Positions 36,719 to 44,490 of a DNA stretch of 47,317 nt are shown piece after piece. The stretch's first letter is position 1. Each line of letters opens with the position of its first letter. The position numbers and the translations under genes are program-made. A model generated the notes under the pieces. The model did no database searches. It was not told the DNA's origin and saw only the letters and a program-made list of their open reading frames with translations. The DNA is from Clostridium sp. CAG:1000 (GTDB lineage Bacteria > Bacillota_I > Bacilli_A > RF39 > UBA660): the NCBI GenBank assembly GCA_000436975.1, contig HG000333.1:1-47317 (forward strand), written 5' to 3'.

Positions 36719-36746
36719 ATTATATCACGACTGTAAAAAAACACAA
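36719..36746 (-). promoter_or_regulatory. dnaX operon promoter
   Basis: TTGTGT (36741-36746), 16 nt, extended TGATATAAT (-10 at 36719-36724) on the minus strand, 17 nt before the dnaX start. Confidence 0.65.
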
Positions 36747-36790
36747 AGATTGAAACGTAATTTTGTAAAAAAGATTTAATAAGCGAACAT

Positions 36791-37207
36791 TTATTTGCTT
36801 TTATCGCGCATTTTTCTAAAAAAAGTTTTAAGTTCCTCTTTAAAATACTTTTCTTCAGGAACATTTATTTTTATATATCGAGTGGTATTATTCACTTTTT
36901 TATCATTATTTAAAATATAATACACATTTTTTATTCTTGCTTCTTCTATTACTCTTTTGCACATTTCGCAAGGCTCTAATGTAACATATAAATTGCAGTC
37001 ATTTAAATTCCACGATTTTGTGATTCTTGCTGCTTTAATTATTGCGTTGATTTCTGCATGACATAGAGGATTATTTTTTTTATTCTTTTTGTTATATGAA
37101 GCAGAAATGATGGCATTGTTTTTAATTATCACGCACGAAACAGGGACATCATTATTTTTAATAGCCTTAATATTATTTTTTTTCAATTTATTAAATATTT
37201 TTTTCAT
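36791..37207 (-). CDS. tadA: tRNA-specific adenosine deaminase TadA
   Basis: A 138-residue zinc deaminase that converts A34 to inosine in tRNA(Arg). HAEINAIIKAARI gives the zinc His and catalytic Glu, and VTLEPCEMCKRVIEEARI gives the two zinc Cys. AASYNKKNKKNNPLCHAE is the approach loop. It is short for TadA (about 150-165). GAGGTGAA ribosome site. The location beside the SRP RNA and dnaX is that of Bacillus. Confidence 0.93.
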   Translation of the reverse strand: MKKIFNKLKKNNIKAIKNNDVPVSCVIIKNNAIISASYNKKNKKNNPLCHAEINAIIKAARITKSWNLNDCNLYVTLEPCEMCKRVIEEARIKNVYYILNNDKKVNNTTRYIKINVPEEKYFKEELKTFFRKMRDKSK

Positions 37208-37225
37208 ATTTCACCTCAGTACATT

Positions 37226-37302
37226 AAAAAAGTGCACACAATTTTTTTGTTTAAGGCTGCCACCTTCCGGTTCTGACCTATTTCGCAATCAAACTGTTGC
37301 AC
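37226..37302 (-). ncRNA. ffs: small bacterial signal recognition particle RNA
   Basis: The minus strand carries the diagnostic domain IV: GGTCAGAACCGGAAGGTGGCAGCC (37257-37279 area), with the GGAA tetraloop and the two conserved internal loops. The flanking arms GTGCA-ACA-GTTTG and CAAA..TTG-TGT-GCAC pair to close a stem of about 77 nt, followed by TTTTTT. It is the minimal form without an Alu domain. It lies 19 nt before tadA, as in Bacillus where scr sits beside tadA/dnaX. Confidence 0.92.
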
Positions 37303-37308
37303 AGCTTA

Positions 37309-37336
37309 ATTATAGCATATTTATTCATAAAATCAA
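37309..37336 (-). promoter_or_regulatory. SRP RNA promoter
   Basis: TTGATT (37331-37336), 16 nt, extended TGCTATAAT (-10 at 37309-37314) on the minus strand. The predicted start falls at about 37302, the 5' end of the RNA. Confidence 0.7.
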
Positions 37337-37345
37337 TATTTTTAT

Positions 37346-37361
37346 TGTTTCACGTGAACAT
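37346..37361. promoter_or_regulatory. parS-like site 1 (weak)
   Basis: TGTTTCACGTGAACAT matches 13 of 16 positions of the Bacillus parS consensus TGTTNCACGTGAAACA, with the CACGTG core intact. It lies 10 bp upstream of the SRP RNA promoter. Confidence 0.55.
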
Positions 37362-37560
37362 TATACATTTTTTTATAGTTTTTAATAAATAACCATTTGA
37401 AAATTATTTTTATTCCAATTAATTGTAAATACTTTTTAAGTTATTATTTAGATCCATCAATTTTTTGTTTTTTTCACTAAAGTTTTCTTTCCTTAAATAT
37501 ATATTAAAAACATTAAATTAAATTGGCACAAAACCATATATTTTAATTTTTAAAGTAATG

Positions 37561-37621
37561 ATATTTAAAAATTATTTCCCGGGAAATAATTTTTATTCTT
37601 ATTTTAATGTTCCACGTGAAA
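37561..37621. repeat. direct repeat copy 1 (Noc-site plus parS module)
   Basis: This roughly 61-bp segment, starting ATATTTAAAAA and running through the CCCGGG palindrome to the parS core, is repeated at 38074-38135 with a few differences. Confidence 0.8.
37566..37595. promoter_or_regulatory. perfect 30-bp palindrome with Noc-binding site
   Basis: The core ATTTCCCGGGAAAT (37574-37587) is the published B. subtilis Noc binding sequence. The symmetry extends to 30 bp. It ends 12 bp before the adjacent parS 2 (core-to-site spacing, from the 20-bp palindrome, is 17 bp). Confidence 0.8.
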
Positions 37622-37623
37622 CG
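37608..37623. promoter_or_regulatory. parS site 2
   Basis: TGTTCCACGTGAAACG matches 15 of 16 positions of TGTTNCACGTGAAACA; only the last base differs. The right half is followed by GTTTCAC, making a second overlapping inverted repeat GTGAAAC-GTTTCAC. Confidence 0.85.
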
Positions 37624-37836
37624 TTTCACATTTTATAGTCAATTTTATTAAACACTTATCAAAATAAATTTATGTGTCAATCAATTGCAATTTTTTTAAA
37701 CTACCTACTTGGATTTGCAATTTTCTATTACCATGTTTTATATCTTTATTGATATATTAATAAATATTGGGCTTTTGATATATAATTATATAATCAAATA
37801 ATAAAAACATTTTTCAAAATATTTTGCTTATTTTCA

Positions 37837-37852
37837 TGTTTCACGTGAAACA
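37837..37852. promoter_or_regulatory. parS site 3 (perfect)
   Basis: TGTTTCACGTGAAACA, a full 16-bp palindromic match to the parS consensus. Confidence 0.95.
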
Positions 37853-38073
37853 TAGTTTTTTAATATATGCGTACTTTAATCATAAATTACATTCAAATAA
37901 TCCTTAAGTTTATAATTAATAATATATGCTAAAATTTATTATGGTTGAAGTAAATTAAATTAGAGTTTAAAATTATACTATATTTGCATATATAACTGTA
38001 ATGCTGGAATAAAATAATTTTAATATTAATTTATTTAAAATTAATAATTGTAATATCATAAGTAATATATTTT

Positions 38074-38135
38074 ATATTTAAAAAAATTATTTCCCGGGAA
38101 ATAATTTTTATTCTTTTTTAATGTTTCACGTGGAA
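38074..38135. repeat. direct repeat copy 2 (Noc-site plus parS module)
   Basis: Second copy of the segment at 37561-37621, in the same orientation, about 513 bp away. Confidence 0.8.
38082..38109. promoter_or_regulatory. 28-bp palindrome with Noc-binding site
   Basis: The core ATTTCCCGGGAAAT is at 38089-38102, inside a 28-bp perfect palindrome. The 20-bp inner palindrome ends 16 bp before parS 4. Confidence 0.8.
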
Positions 38136-38137
38136 CA
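38122..38137. promoter_or_regulatory. parS site 4 (perfect on the minus strand)
   Basis: TGTTTCACGTGGAACA; its reverse complement TGTTCCACGTGAAACA fits the consensus TGTTNCACGTGAAACA at all 16 positions. Confidence 0.92.
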
Positions 38138-38165
38138 TTTTAAATATTGTATATTTTTTTAATAT

Positions 38166-38192
38166 AAAAAGAAATGGTTAGTCATCCATTTC
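38166..38192 (-). terminator. gyrA terminator overlapping its stop
   Basis: GAAATGG (38171-38177) pairs with CCATTTC (38186-38192) around an 8-nt loop. TTTTT follows on the minus strand. The stem includes codons for the last residues of GyrA, and the stop lies in the loop. Confidence 0.75.
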
Positions 38193-40748
38193 CTCTTTGT
38201 CGACAATTGATATAGAAGCGACTTTATTATTATTTTTAAGATTAATAAGTTTTACACCTTTAGTTACTCTACCCATTTCAGAAACATTTGACACAGACAT
38301 TCTAATAATAATTCCATTTTCAGTAATTATCATTAAATCTTTATCGTTGTCAGTTGATTTGAATCCAACGATCTTTCCATTTTTTTCTGAAATATTCAAA
38401 GTTTTTACGCCTTTACTTCCTCTTTTAGTCTCCCTATATTCATTTACTATTGTTTTTTTACCATAACCATTTTCGGTAACTACTAATAAATATTTATTTT
38501 CTTCTGACACTTCCGCTCCTACACAAATGTCGTCTGATAAATTTATGCCTTTTACTCCTGTAGCTGTACGACCCATTATTCTGACTTCATTTTCATTGAA
38601 TCTGGCCATTCGCCCGTTAGACGAACACATTAATATTTGATCATTTCCTGTTGTTTTTTTAACTGAAATTAATTCGTCACCATCTTTTAAAGAAATAGCA
38701 ATTTTTCCGGATTGTCTAATGTTGTTAAATTCCGATATCAAGGTTCTCTTGACTAAACCTTGTTTTGTACTAAATAGCAAACATTTGTATGTATTTTCTT
38801 TTTCCACTTTAATTATGGCATTGATTCTTTCATCTTTTTCTATTTGAATTAGGTTGATTAACGGTAATCCTTTACCAATTCTTGAATATTCAGGAATATT
38901 ATACCCTTTTAGTCTATATACTTTACCTTTATTTGAGAAGAACAAAACATAATCATGTGTGTTCAAAGAAATTAATTGCTCTACAAAGTCTTCATCAGTG
39001 GTTGTCATACCTTTAATTCCAACGCCACCACGATTTTGTGTTTTATATGTGTCTTTAGGTATTCTCTTAATATAATTCTTATTTGTAACAGTAACTATTA
39101 CTTCTTCTTGAGGTATCAATGATTCATCCTCAATATAATCAATTGCTGTCATATCTATAGTGGTTCTACGATCATCACCATACTTATTCTTAATTTCTAA
39201 CATTTCTTTCTTAATTATTTCTAATACTTTTCTTTCTGATGCTAAAATTGACTTTAACTCTTCAATTTCTTTTAATAAAGCAGCAAGTTCAGCTTCAATC
39301 TTTTCTCTTTCTAAACCGGTTAATCTTCTTAACTTTAATTCTAATATTGCATCAGATTGAATTTCATCAAGACCAAATCTACTAATTAATTTTAATTTAG
39401 CCTCTTGATCTGTTTCAGCTGTTTTGATTATTTTAATTACTTCATCAATATTATCTTGGGCTATCTTATATCCATTTAATATATGTACTCTTTTCTCATC
39501 TTTGTTTAAATCGAATTTAGTTCTTCTTATTATTACTTCTCTTTGATGATCAATGTATTTTGAAATAATTGACTTTAAACCTAAAGTTTTTGGTGTTAAA
39601 CCATCTAACATTAAGAATATGATACCATAATTGATTTGAAATGAAGTATGTTTATATAAATTATTTAAAACAACTTGTGGATTTGCGTCTCTTTTTAATG
39701 TGATTGTTATTTTGACTCCATCTTTTAAATCTGTATGATAATCAGAAATTCCTTCAATTACCTTCGAATGTACTAATTCGGCCACTTTGTTCTTTAATTC
39801 CATTGTATTTACCCCATATGGAACCTCGGTAAAAATTATACAATTATGGCCATTATGTTCTTCTATTGTTGCCTTACTTCTTATTGTTATAGAACCTCTA
39901 CCTGTTTCATAAGCTTTTTTTATACCAGAATTACCTAAAATTATTCCTCCAGTTGGAAAATCAGGGCCCTTGATATAATTCATTAATTCATCAGTAGTAA
40001 TATCAGGTTTATCAATGTATGCTACGCAACCATCTATTACCTCAGATAAGTTATGTGGAGGAATATTTGTTGCCATACCAACAGCTATTCCCATTGAACC
40101 ATTTACAAGTATATTTGGAAATCTTGATGGCAACACCTTTGGTTCTTTTTTGGTTACATCAAAATTATCATCCATGTCGACTGTGTCTTTATTGATATCT
40201 CTTAATAATTCAAGAGAAATTTTTGCCAAACGAGATTCAGTATATCTCATTGCTGCAGCGCCATCGCCTTCAACATTACCAAAATTTCCGTGACCATCCA
40301 CCAACATATATCTTTGGTTAAAGTCTTGTGCTAATCTAACCATTGCTTCATAAATAGACGAATCTCCATGTGGATGATAATGACCCATAACATATCCAAC
40401 TGTTGTAGCACATTTTCTATGTGGCTTATCAGGAGTATATCCACATTCATACATTGACCATAATATTCTTCTATGTACTGGTTTTAAACCATCTCTTAGG
40501 TCTGGCAAAGCACGAGAAGCAATAACACTCATAGAATATTCTATGAATGAAGTACTAACTTCTTTTACTATATCATTATGATCTAATCTATCTCGCTCAT
40601 GGAAATATCCATTAAAATCAGCATTAACTTCTTTTTTAATTTTCAAATTATTATCTTCATTATTTATGTTTTGACTATCAATATCACTTTTATCATAGTC
40701 ATCAAGTGCTCTTTTTATTAATTCACTATTTGTTTCAGTCTCTTCCAT
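38178..40748 (-). CDS. gyrA: DNA gyrase subunit A
   Basis: This 856-residue subunit breaks and rejoins DNA in the A2B2 gyrase. The winged-helix domain has the catalytic Tyr in AAAMRYTESRLAKIS, the quinolone region reads HPHGDSSIYEAMVRLAQDF, and the C-terminal beta-pinwheel has the GyrA box QNRGGVGIKG. The N-terminus has an extra acidic/Asn-rich stretch of about 50 residues before DIVKEVSTSFIEYSMSVI. It follows gyrB by 9 nt and ends at a terminator beside the parS cluster. Confidence 0.98.
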   Translation of the reverse strand: MEETETNSELIKRALDDYDKSDIDSQNINNEDNNLKIKKEVNADFNGYFHERDRLDHNDIVKEVSTSFIEYSMSVIASRALPDLRDGLKPVHRRILWSMYECGYTPDKPHRKCATTVGYVMGHYHPHGDSSIYEAMVRLAQDFNQRYMLVDGHGNFGNVEGDGAAAMRYTESRLAKISLELLRDINKDTVDMDDNFDVTKKEPKVLPSRFPNILVNGSMGIAVGMATNIPPHNLSEVIDGCVAYIDKPDITTDELMNYIKGPDFPTGGIILGNSGIKKAYETGRGSITIRSKATIEEHNGHNCIIFTEVPYGVNTMELKNKVAELVHSKVIEGISDYHTDLKDGVKITITLKRDANPQVVLNNLYKHTSFQINYGIIFLMLDGLTPKTLGLKSIISKYIDHQREVIIRRTKFDLNKDEKRVHILNGYKIAQDNIDEVIKIIKTAETDQEAKLKLISRFGLDEIQSDAILELKLRRLTGLEREKIEAELAALLKEIEELKSILASERKVLEIIKKEMLEIKNKYGDDRRTTIDMTAIDYIEDESLIPQEEVIVTVTNKNYIKRIPKDTYKTQNRGGVGIKGMTTTDEDFVEQLISLNTHDYVLFFSNKGKVYRLKGYNIPEYSRIGKGLPLINLIQIEKDERINAIIKVEKENTYKCLLFSTKQGLVKRTLISEFNNIRQSGKIAISLKDGDELISVKKTTGNDQILMCSSNGRMARFNENEVRIMGRTATGVKGINLSDDICVGAEVSEENKYLLVVTENGYGKKTIVNEYRETKRGSKGVKTLNISEKNGKIVGFKSTDNDKDLMIITENGIIIRMSVSNVSEMGRVTKGVKLINLKNNNKVASISIVDKEEMDD

Positions 40749-40757
40749 TATAACCTC

Positions 40758-42677
40758 CTATATATCAAGATTTTGTACATATCCAGCGTTTTCTTCAATA
40801 AACTTTCTTCTAGGTTCAACATCATCACCCATTAATTTTTCAAATATAGCATCTGCTGCAATACAATCATCAACTGTTATTTTTCTTAAAACTCTTTTTT
40901 CAATATCCATAGTTGTCTCATTTAATTCTTCAGCATCCATTTCACCAAGACCTTTCATTCTGGCTATTTCAGCTCTTTGTCTTACATTTTCAGGTAGAGT
41001 AGCTAAATAGTCATCTAATTCCTGTGGACTTAAAACATATTTTCTTGTTTTACCATGCATTATTCTAAACAATGGTGGTTGTGCCGCATATACATGACCA
41101 GCTTCAACAATTGGTTTAAAGAACCTGTAGAATAATGTTAACAATAATACTCTTATATGTGAACCATCAACATCTGCATCTGTCATTATTATTATTTTGT
41201 CATAACGCAATTTAGATAAATCAAAATACTCACCTATGCCTGTACCAAAAGCAGTAATTATTGTTTTAATTTCCTCATTACCTAGTGCTCTATCCAACCT
41301 TGCTTTTTCAACATTTAATATTTTTCCTCTTAAAGGAAGTATAGCCTGAGTCATAGAATCTCTTCCTTTTTTTGCTGATCCACCTGCAGAATCACCCTCG
41401 ACAATGAAAATTTCAGAAATTGAAGGGTCTTTGCTTTTACAATCAGATAATTTTCCAAAAAAGTTTGTCATGGTTAAATCTGTTTTTCTAGTGGCTTCTC
41501 TTGCCTTTTTAGCAGCCATTCTTGCATTTCTAGCTAGTAGTGCTTTGTTTACTATAATTTTTGCAGAGTCAGGATTTTCTAAAAGAAATTGTTCGAAACC
41601 TTCAGCAAATACTGCATCTGCTATTGCTTTAACCTCAGAATTACCTAGTCTTCCCTTTGTTTGACCTTCAAATTGAGGATTAGGATGTTTACAAGATATT
41701 ATCATTGTAATTCCTTCTTTTACATCATCCTCTTTTAAATTTTCATCCTTATCTTTTAATATATTGGCTTTTCTAGCATAACTATTTATTACTCTTACTA
41801 ATGCTCTTTTTACGCCTTCTTCATGTGTACCACCATCATGTGTGTTAATATTATTCACAAATGAATAAATATTCTCATTATACCCCGAATTGTATTGTAA
41901 TGCTACTTCAAAGAATATTCCGTTTTTTTCTCCCTCTAAATGTATTACGTTGTCATGAATAGGAGTTTTACCTTGATTTATAAATCTAACATATTCACTG
42001 ATTCCACCTTCATATAAAAATTTTTCGCCTTGAGTATCTTCGTCATCTCTATCGTCACGTAATGTTAATTGTAAACCTCTATTCAAAAACGCCAATTCTC
42101 TTGTTCTTATTTTAAGAGTTTCATAATCATATATATCCGTATCAAAAATTTCAGAATCAGGTTTAAATGTTACAGAAGTTCCTGTTCTATTAGGCTCGCA
42201 TTCGCCAATTACAGTTAATTTTTGAACCGTTTTACCACCATCTTCAAACTTTGTTTGATATATTTTACAATCTTTATAAACAGTTACTATAACCCATTTT
42301 GATAAAGCATTAACTACAGAGGCACCTACTCCATGTAAACCTCCAGATACTTTGTATCCGCCACCACCGAATTTACCACCTGCATGTAAAACAGTATAAA
42401 CTGTTTCAACAGTGGAAATTCCTGTTTTTGGATGAATACCAACTGGGATTCCTCTACCATCATCCTTAACTGTGATAGAATTATCTTTATTAATAATTAT
42501 TTCAATATTGTGACAATATCCAGCTAATGCTTCATCTATAGAATTATCAACTATTTCCCAAACAAGATGATGCAAACCCTTTGCATCAGTAGTACCTATG
42601 TACATACCAGGTCTTTTTCTTACTGCTTCTAATCCCTCCAATACTTGTATATCGTTTACTCCATAATCTTCATTCAT
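40758..42677 (-). CDS. gyrB: DNA gyrase subunit B
   Basis: The 639-residue ATPase subunit has the GHKL motifs EIVDNSIDEALAGYC, DDGRGIPVGIH and GGLHGVGASVVNALS, and the Toprim motifs EGDSAGGSAKKGRDSMTQAILPLRGKILNVEKA and MTDADVDGSHI. It ends RRKFIEENAGYVQNLDI, typical of GyrB. The ATG at 42677, with AGGAAGG 8 nt upstream, is preferred to the GTG at 42686 inside the recF overlap. Standard dnaA-dnaN-recF-gyrB-gyrA order. Confidence 0.98.
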   Translation of the reverse strand: MNEDYGVNDIQVLEGLEAVRKRPGMYIGTTDAKGLHHLVWEIVDNSIDEALAGYCHNIEIIINKDNSITVKDDGRGIPVGIHPKTGISTVETVYTVLHAGGKFGGGGYKVSGGLHGVGASVVNALSKWVIVTVYKDCKIYQTKFEDGGKTVQKLTVIGECEPNRTGTSVTFKPDSEIFDTDIYDYETLKIRTRELAFLNRGLQLTLRDDRDDEDTQGEKFLYEGGISEYVRFINQGKTPIHDNVIHLEGEKNGIFFEVALQYNSGYNENIYSFVNNINTHDGGTHEEGVKRALVRVINSYARKANILKDKDENLKEDDVKEGITMIISCKHPNPQFEGQTKGRLGNSEVKAIADAVFAEGFEQFLLENPDSAKIIVNKALLARNARMAAKKAREATRKTDLTMTNFFGKLSDCKSKDPSISEIFIVEGDSAGGSAKKGRDSMTQAILPLRGKILNVEKARLDRALGNEEIKTIITAFGTGIGEYFDLSKLRYDKIIIMTDADVDGSHIRVLLLTLFYRFFKPIVEAGHVYAAQPPLFRIMHGKTRKYVLSPQELDDYLATLPENVRQRAEIARMKGLGEMDAEELNETTMDIEKRVLRKITVDDCIAADAIFEKLMGDDVEPRRKFIEENAGYVQNLDI

Positions 42678-42682
42678 TTTAT

Positions 42683-43765
42683 TCACCTTCCTATTTCATC
42701 TAAATTATAAATTTTTGCTCTATTTATTATATTTCTATTAATATTCTTTAAATCAGTGGTTGTAATAAATATTTGTAGGCTTGAATCAAGAGATTTAAAA
42801 ATATTATTTCTGTTTTTTTCATCTAATTCGCTAAACAAATCATCTAATAATAATATTGGTTTTATATCATACTCATTTATAAATATCTCGATTTCTGATA
42901 ATTTTAAGGCTAGCACAATCAATTTTTGAAATCCTTGAGAACAATATTCTTTGGCATCATAACCATTGTATAAAAATAATACATCATCTCTATGAACTCC
43001 AAAATTAGTCATACCAAATTTCATTTCCTTTGGTCTATTTTCCTGCATTTTTTTTAATAAACTATTTTTATCAAAAATACTAAAATCTGAATCGTACTGC
43101 AATTTAATATTGCATTCTTTAATAAATTTTTTAAATTTCTCATCAATATACTTGTTAATACTTTCTATGTAATCAGACCTACACTTGTATATTATCATAC
43201 CTTCATCTACTATCTTTTCGTCTAATGTATCTAAATAAGTAGTATCACTTATATTCAAAAATTGCATTTTTTTCAAGTATTCATTCTTATTTTTAATTAA
43301 TGAATTATAGTTATTTAATGATCTTAAATACTGCTTATTTAATTGAGACAACTCAATGTTTAAATAATTTCTCCTGATGGCAGGAGAAGATTTAATAATT
43401 CTTACTTCTTCAGGATAAAGCATAATAACTCTATATTGAGAAATAAAATCACTAAGTCTTTTTTGGGAATAAGAATTTATTTTTGTTTTTGTGCCAGACT
43501 TATCATAATAAAGTTCAAGTGTTTTATTAATATGATAATCATAGCAATGAATTTTAATTTTAAAAAAATCAGCATTTTTTTTAATAATTGTAAAATCATT
43601 ATTAGTTTTAAAAGACTTGGCTAGGCTACCTATATATATGGATTCAATGATTGATGTTTTACCAACTCCATTTTTTCCAATTATTATATTTAAATTTGAA
43701 AATTTATCAAAAGTTTTTTTTCTATAATTTCTAAAATTCAACAATTCAATTTTGACAATATTCAT
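42683..43765 (-). CDS. recF: DNA replication and repair protein RecF
   Basis: A 360-residue SMC-like ATPase that loads RecA at gaps with RecO and RecR. NIVKIELLNFRNYRK begins the protein, Walker A GKNGVGKTS is near 31-39, MLYPEEVRIIKSSPAIRRNYLNIELSQ is the family region, the signature CSQGFQK is near 270, and ILLLDDLFSELDEKNR is Walker B. The ATG at 43765 with CGAGG upstream is chosen; the 17 extra upstream residues have no family match. It has its own extended -10, so it is not simply read through from dnaN. Confidence 0.95.
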   Translation of the reverse strand: MNIVKIELLNFRNYRKKTFDKFSNLNIIIGKNGVGKTSIIESIYIGSLAKSFKTNNDFTIIKKNADFFKIKIHCYDYHINKTLELYYDKSGTKTKINSYSQKRLSDFISQYRVIMLYPEEVRIIKSSPAIRRNYLNIELSQLNKQYLRSLNNYNSLIKNKNEYLKKMQFLNISDTTYLDTLDEKIVDEGMIIYKCRSDYIESINKYIDEKFKKFIKECNIKLQYDSDFSIFDKNSLLKKMQENRPKEMKFGMTNFGVHRDDVLFLYNGYDAKEYCSQGFQKLIVLALKLSEIEIFINEYDIKPILLLDDLFSELDEKNRNNIFKSLDSSLQIFITTTDLKNINRNIINRAKIYNLDEIGR

Positions 43766-43831
43766 TTTAAACCTCGTTAGCCCCCAAATTTTGAGTTTTT
43801 TAATTTTTATGTACACCTACACACTAAGTTA

Positions 43832-43840
43832 ATTATACCA
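43832..43840 (-). promoter_or_regulatory. recF-gyrB-gyrA promoter (extended -10)
   Basis: TGGTATAAT on the minus strand (-10 at 43832-43837). It lies between the comK terminator and recF; no good -35 is visible. Confidence 0.5.
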
Positions 43841-43853
43841 TAAATTACGCTAT

Positions 43854-43889
43854 AAAAAAAGGAAAAAGTAAAATTTAATATACTTTTCC
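43854..43889 (-). terminator. comK terminator overlapping its stop
   Basis: GGAAAAAGTA (43861-43870) pairs with TACTTTTCC (43881-43889) with a one-base bulge, and a T run follows on the minus strand. The last three codons of the ComK-like protein form one arm. Confidence 0.75.
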
Positions 43890-44330
43890 ACTTATTCTTT
43901 CTTCTAGGATATATTTTAATCTAGAAGCTCTCATAATTTGGTTTGTTAAAGAACCTATTGATACATCAAATTCAATAATATCACCGTTTTTAAATTCAAT
44001 AATAGATTTTTTAGAAGATGATTTATAATATTTATTGACCTTCTCAAGATTGATCCATACACAATCAATTCTATCTGGCGAAGTAGTAGGAAAAAATATT
44101 ATTTTTCTACTTTCTTCTACAATTATAGGTGATTTATGTGTTATACCCAATAATTTTTTAGTTCCTTCTTTTCTACCATTAAATGAACTACCAAAATATT
44201 CACAACTATGTTCTAAAACTTGCATTGGTGGTACATTTATAACATAAGATTCATTATTTTCAATTATTCTAGAACTATTATTTTCAACTGGAAGTATAAC
44301 TTGAGTATCAAATGTTATTTCATAATCCAT
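43875..44330 (-). CDS. comK: ComK-family competence transcription factor
   Basis: The 151-residue protein aligns with B. subtilis ComK over its core: VPPMQVLEHSCEYFGSSFNG (about 33-52) then RKEGT, ITHKSPIIVEESRKIIFFPT (about 63-82), INLEKV and SLTNQIMRASRLKYILEERI (about 127-146). ComK binds AT-boxes and switches on DNA uptake genes. It stops just before the ComK C-terminal tail (192 residues in B. subtilis) that holds the MecA-binding FMLYPK motif, so turnover by MecA-ClpCP is unlikely. It occupies the slot of the S4-domain gene yaaA/rlbA between dnaN and recF. Both sides have terminators, so it is monocistronic. Confidence 0.9.
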   Translation of the reverse strand: MDYEITFDTQVILPVENNSSRIIENNESYVINVPPMQVLEHSCEYFGSSFNGRKEGTKKLLGITHKSPIIVEESRKIIFFPTTSPDRIDCVWINLEKVNKYYKSSSKKSIIEFKNGDIIEFDVSIGSLTNQIMRASRLKYILEERISGKVY

Positions 44331-44375
44331 ATTTTCCTCCTTTTCGATATATTGATTGCTATGATAGCATACTTG

Positions 44376-44405
44376 TTTTGTCGAATTTTGTCGAATTTTG
44401 TCGAA
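44376..44405 (+). repeat. three tandem TTTTGTCGAA repeats upstream of comK
   Basis: Three perfect 10-bp copies head to tail (44376-44385, 44386-44395, 44396-44405), in the spacer between the dnaN terminator and comK. On the comK strand they read TTCGACAAAA; the 10-bp period puts all copies on the same helix face. They lie 46-75 bp upstream of the comK start and could include its -35 region. Confidence 0.85.
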
Positions 44406-44421
44406 AAATGTAATTTTTTTT

Positions 44422-44459
44422 AAAAAAAAATAAGCTTTCGAATAAAAAAAGCTTATTTT
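44422..44459 (-). terminator. dnaN terminator
   Basis: AAAATAAGCTTT (44427-44438) pairs perfectly with AAAGCTTATTTT (44448-44459) around a 9-nt loop. A long T tract follows on the minus strand. It separates dnaN from comK. Confidence 0.85.
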
Positions 44460-44490
44460 GATAAAATTATTATCATTATTTTTTTAATAA

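Larger units (their letters stand above)
37303..38165. other. gene-free parS/Noc-site region (likely centromere)
   Basis: About 860 bp, extremely AT-rich, with no reading frame of note and no RNA gene beyond the SRP promoter. It contains four parS-like sites at intervals of 230-285 bp and two palindromes holding the Noc-binding sequence. Such a region about 9 kb from dnaA fits the ParB loading zone of the chromosome. Confidence 0.75.

Noticed and set aside
36703..36864. N-terminal extension of DnaX by 54 residues
   Set aside because: It would span a promoter and ribosome site, and the family starts at MAYISLYRKYRP.
38082..38109. The CCCGGG palindrome as the gyrA terminator
   Set aside because: gyrA has its own closer hairpin with a T tract at 38166-38192, and the palindrome is duplicated away from any gene end and matches the Noc-binding sequence, so a protein-binding site fits better. 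A secondary terminator role is not excluded.
37303..38165. tRNA or small protein genes in the 860-bp spacer
   Set aside because: I saw no cloverleaf and no reading frame with a ribosome site; the stretch is low in complexity apart from the parS and Noc sites.
44331..44375. A canonical ComK AT-box upstream of comK
   Set aside because: No AAAAN5TTTT pair with proper spacing was found, so self-activation cannot be claimed from the sequence.
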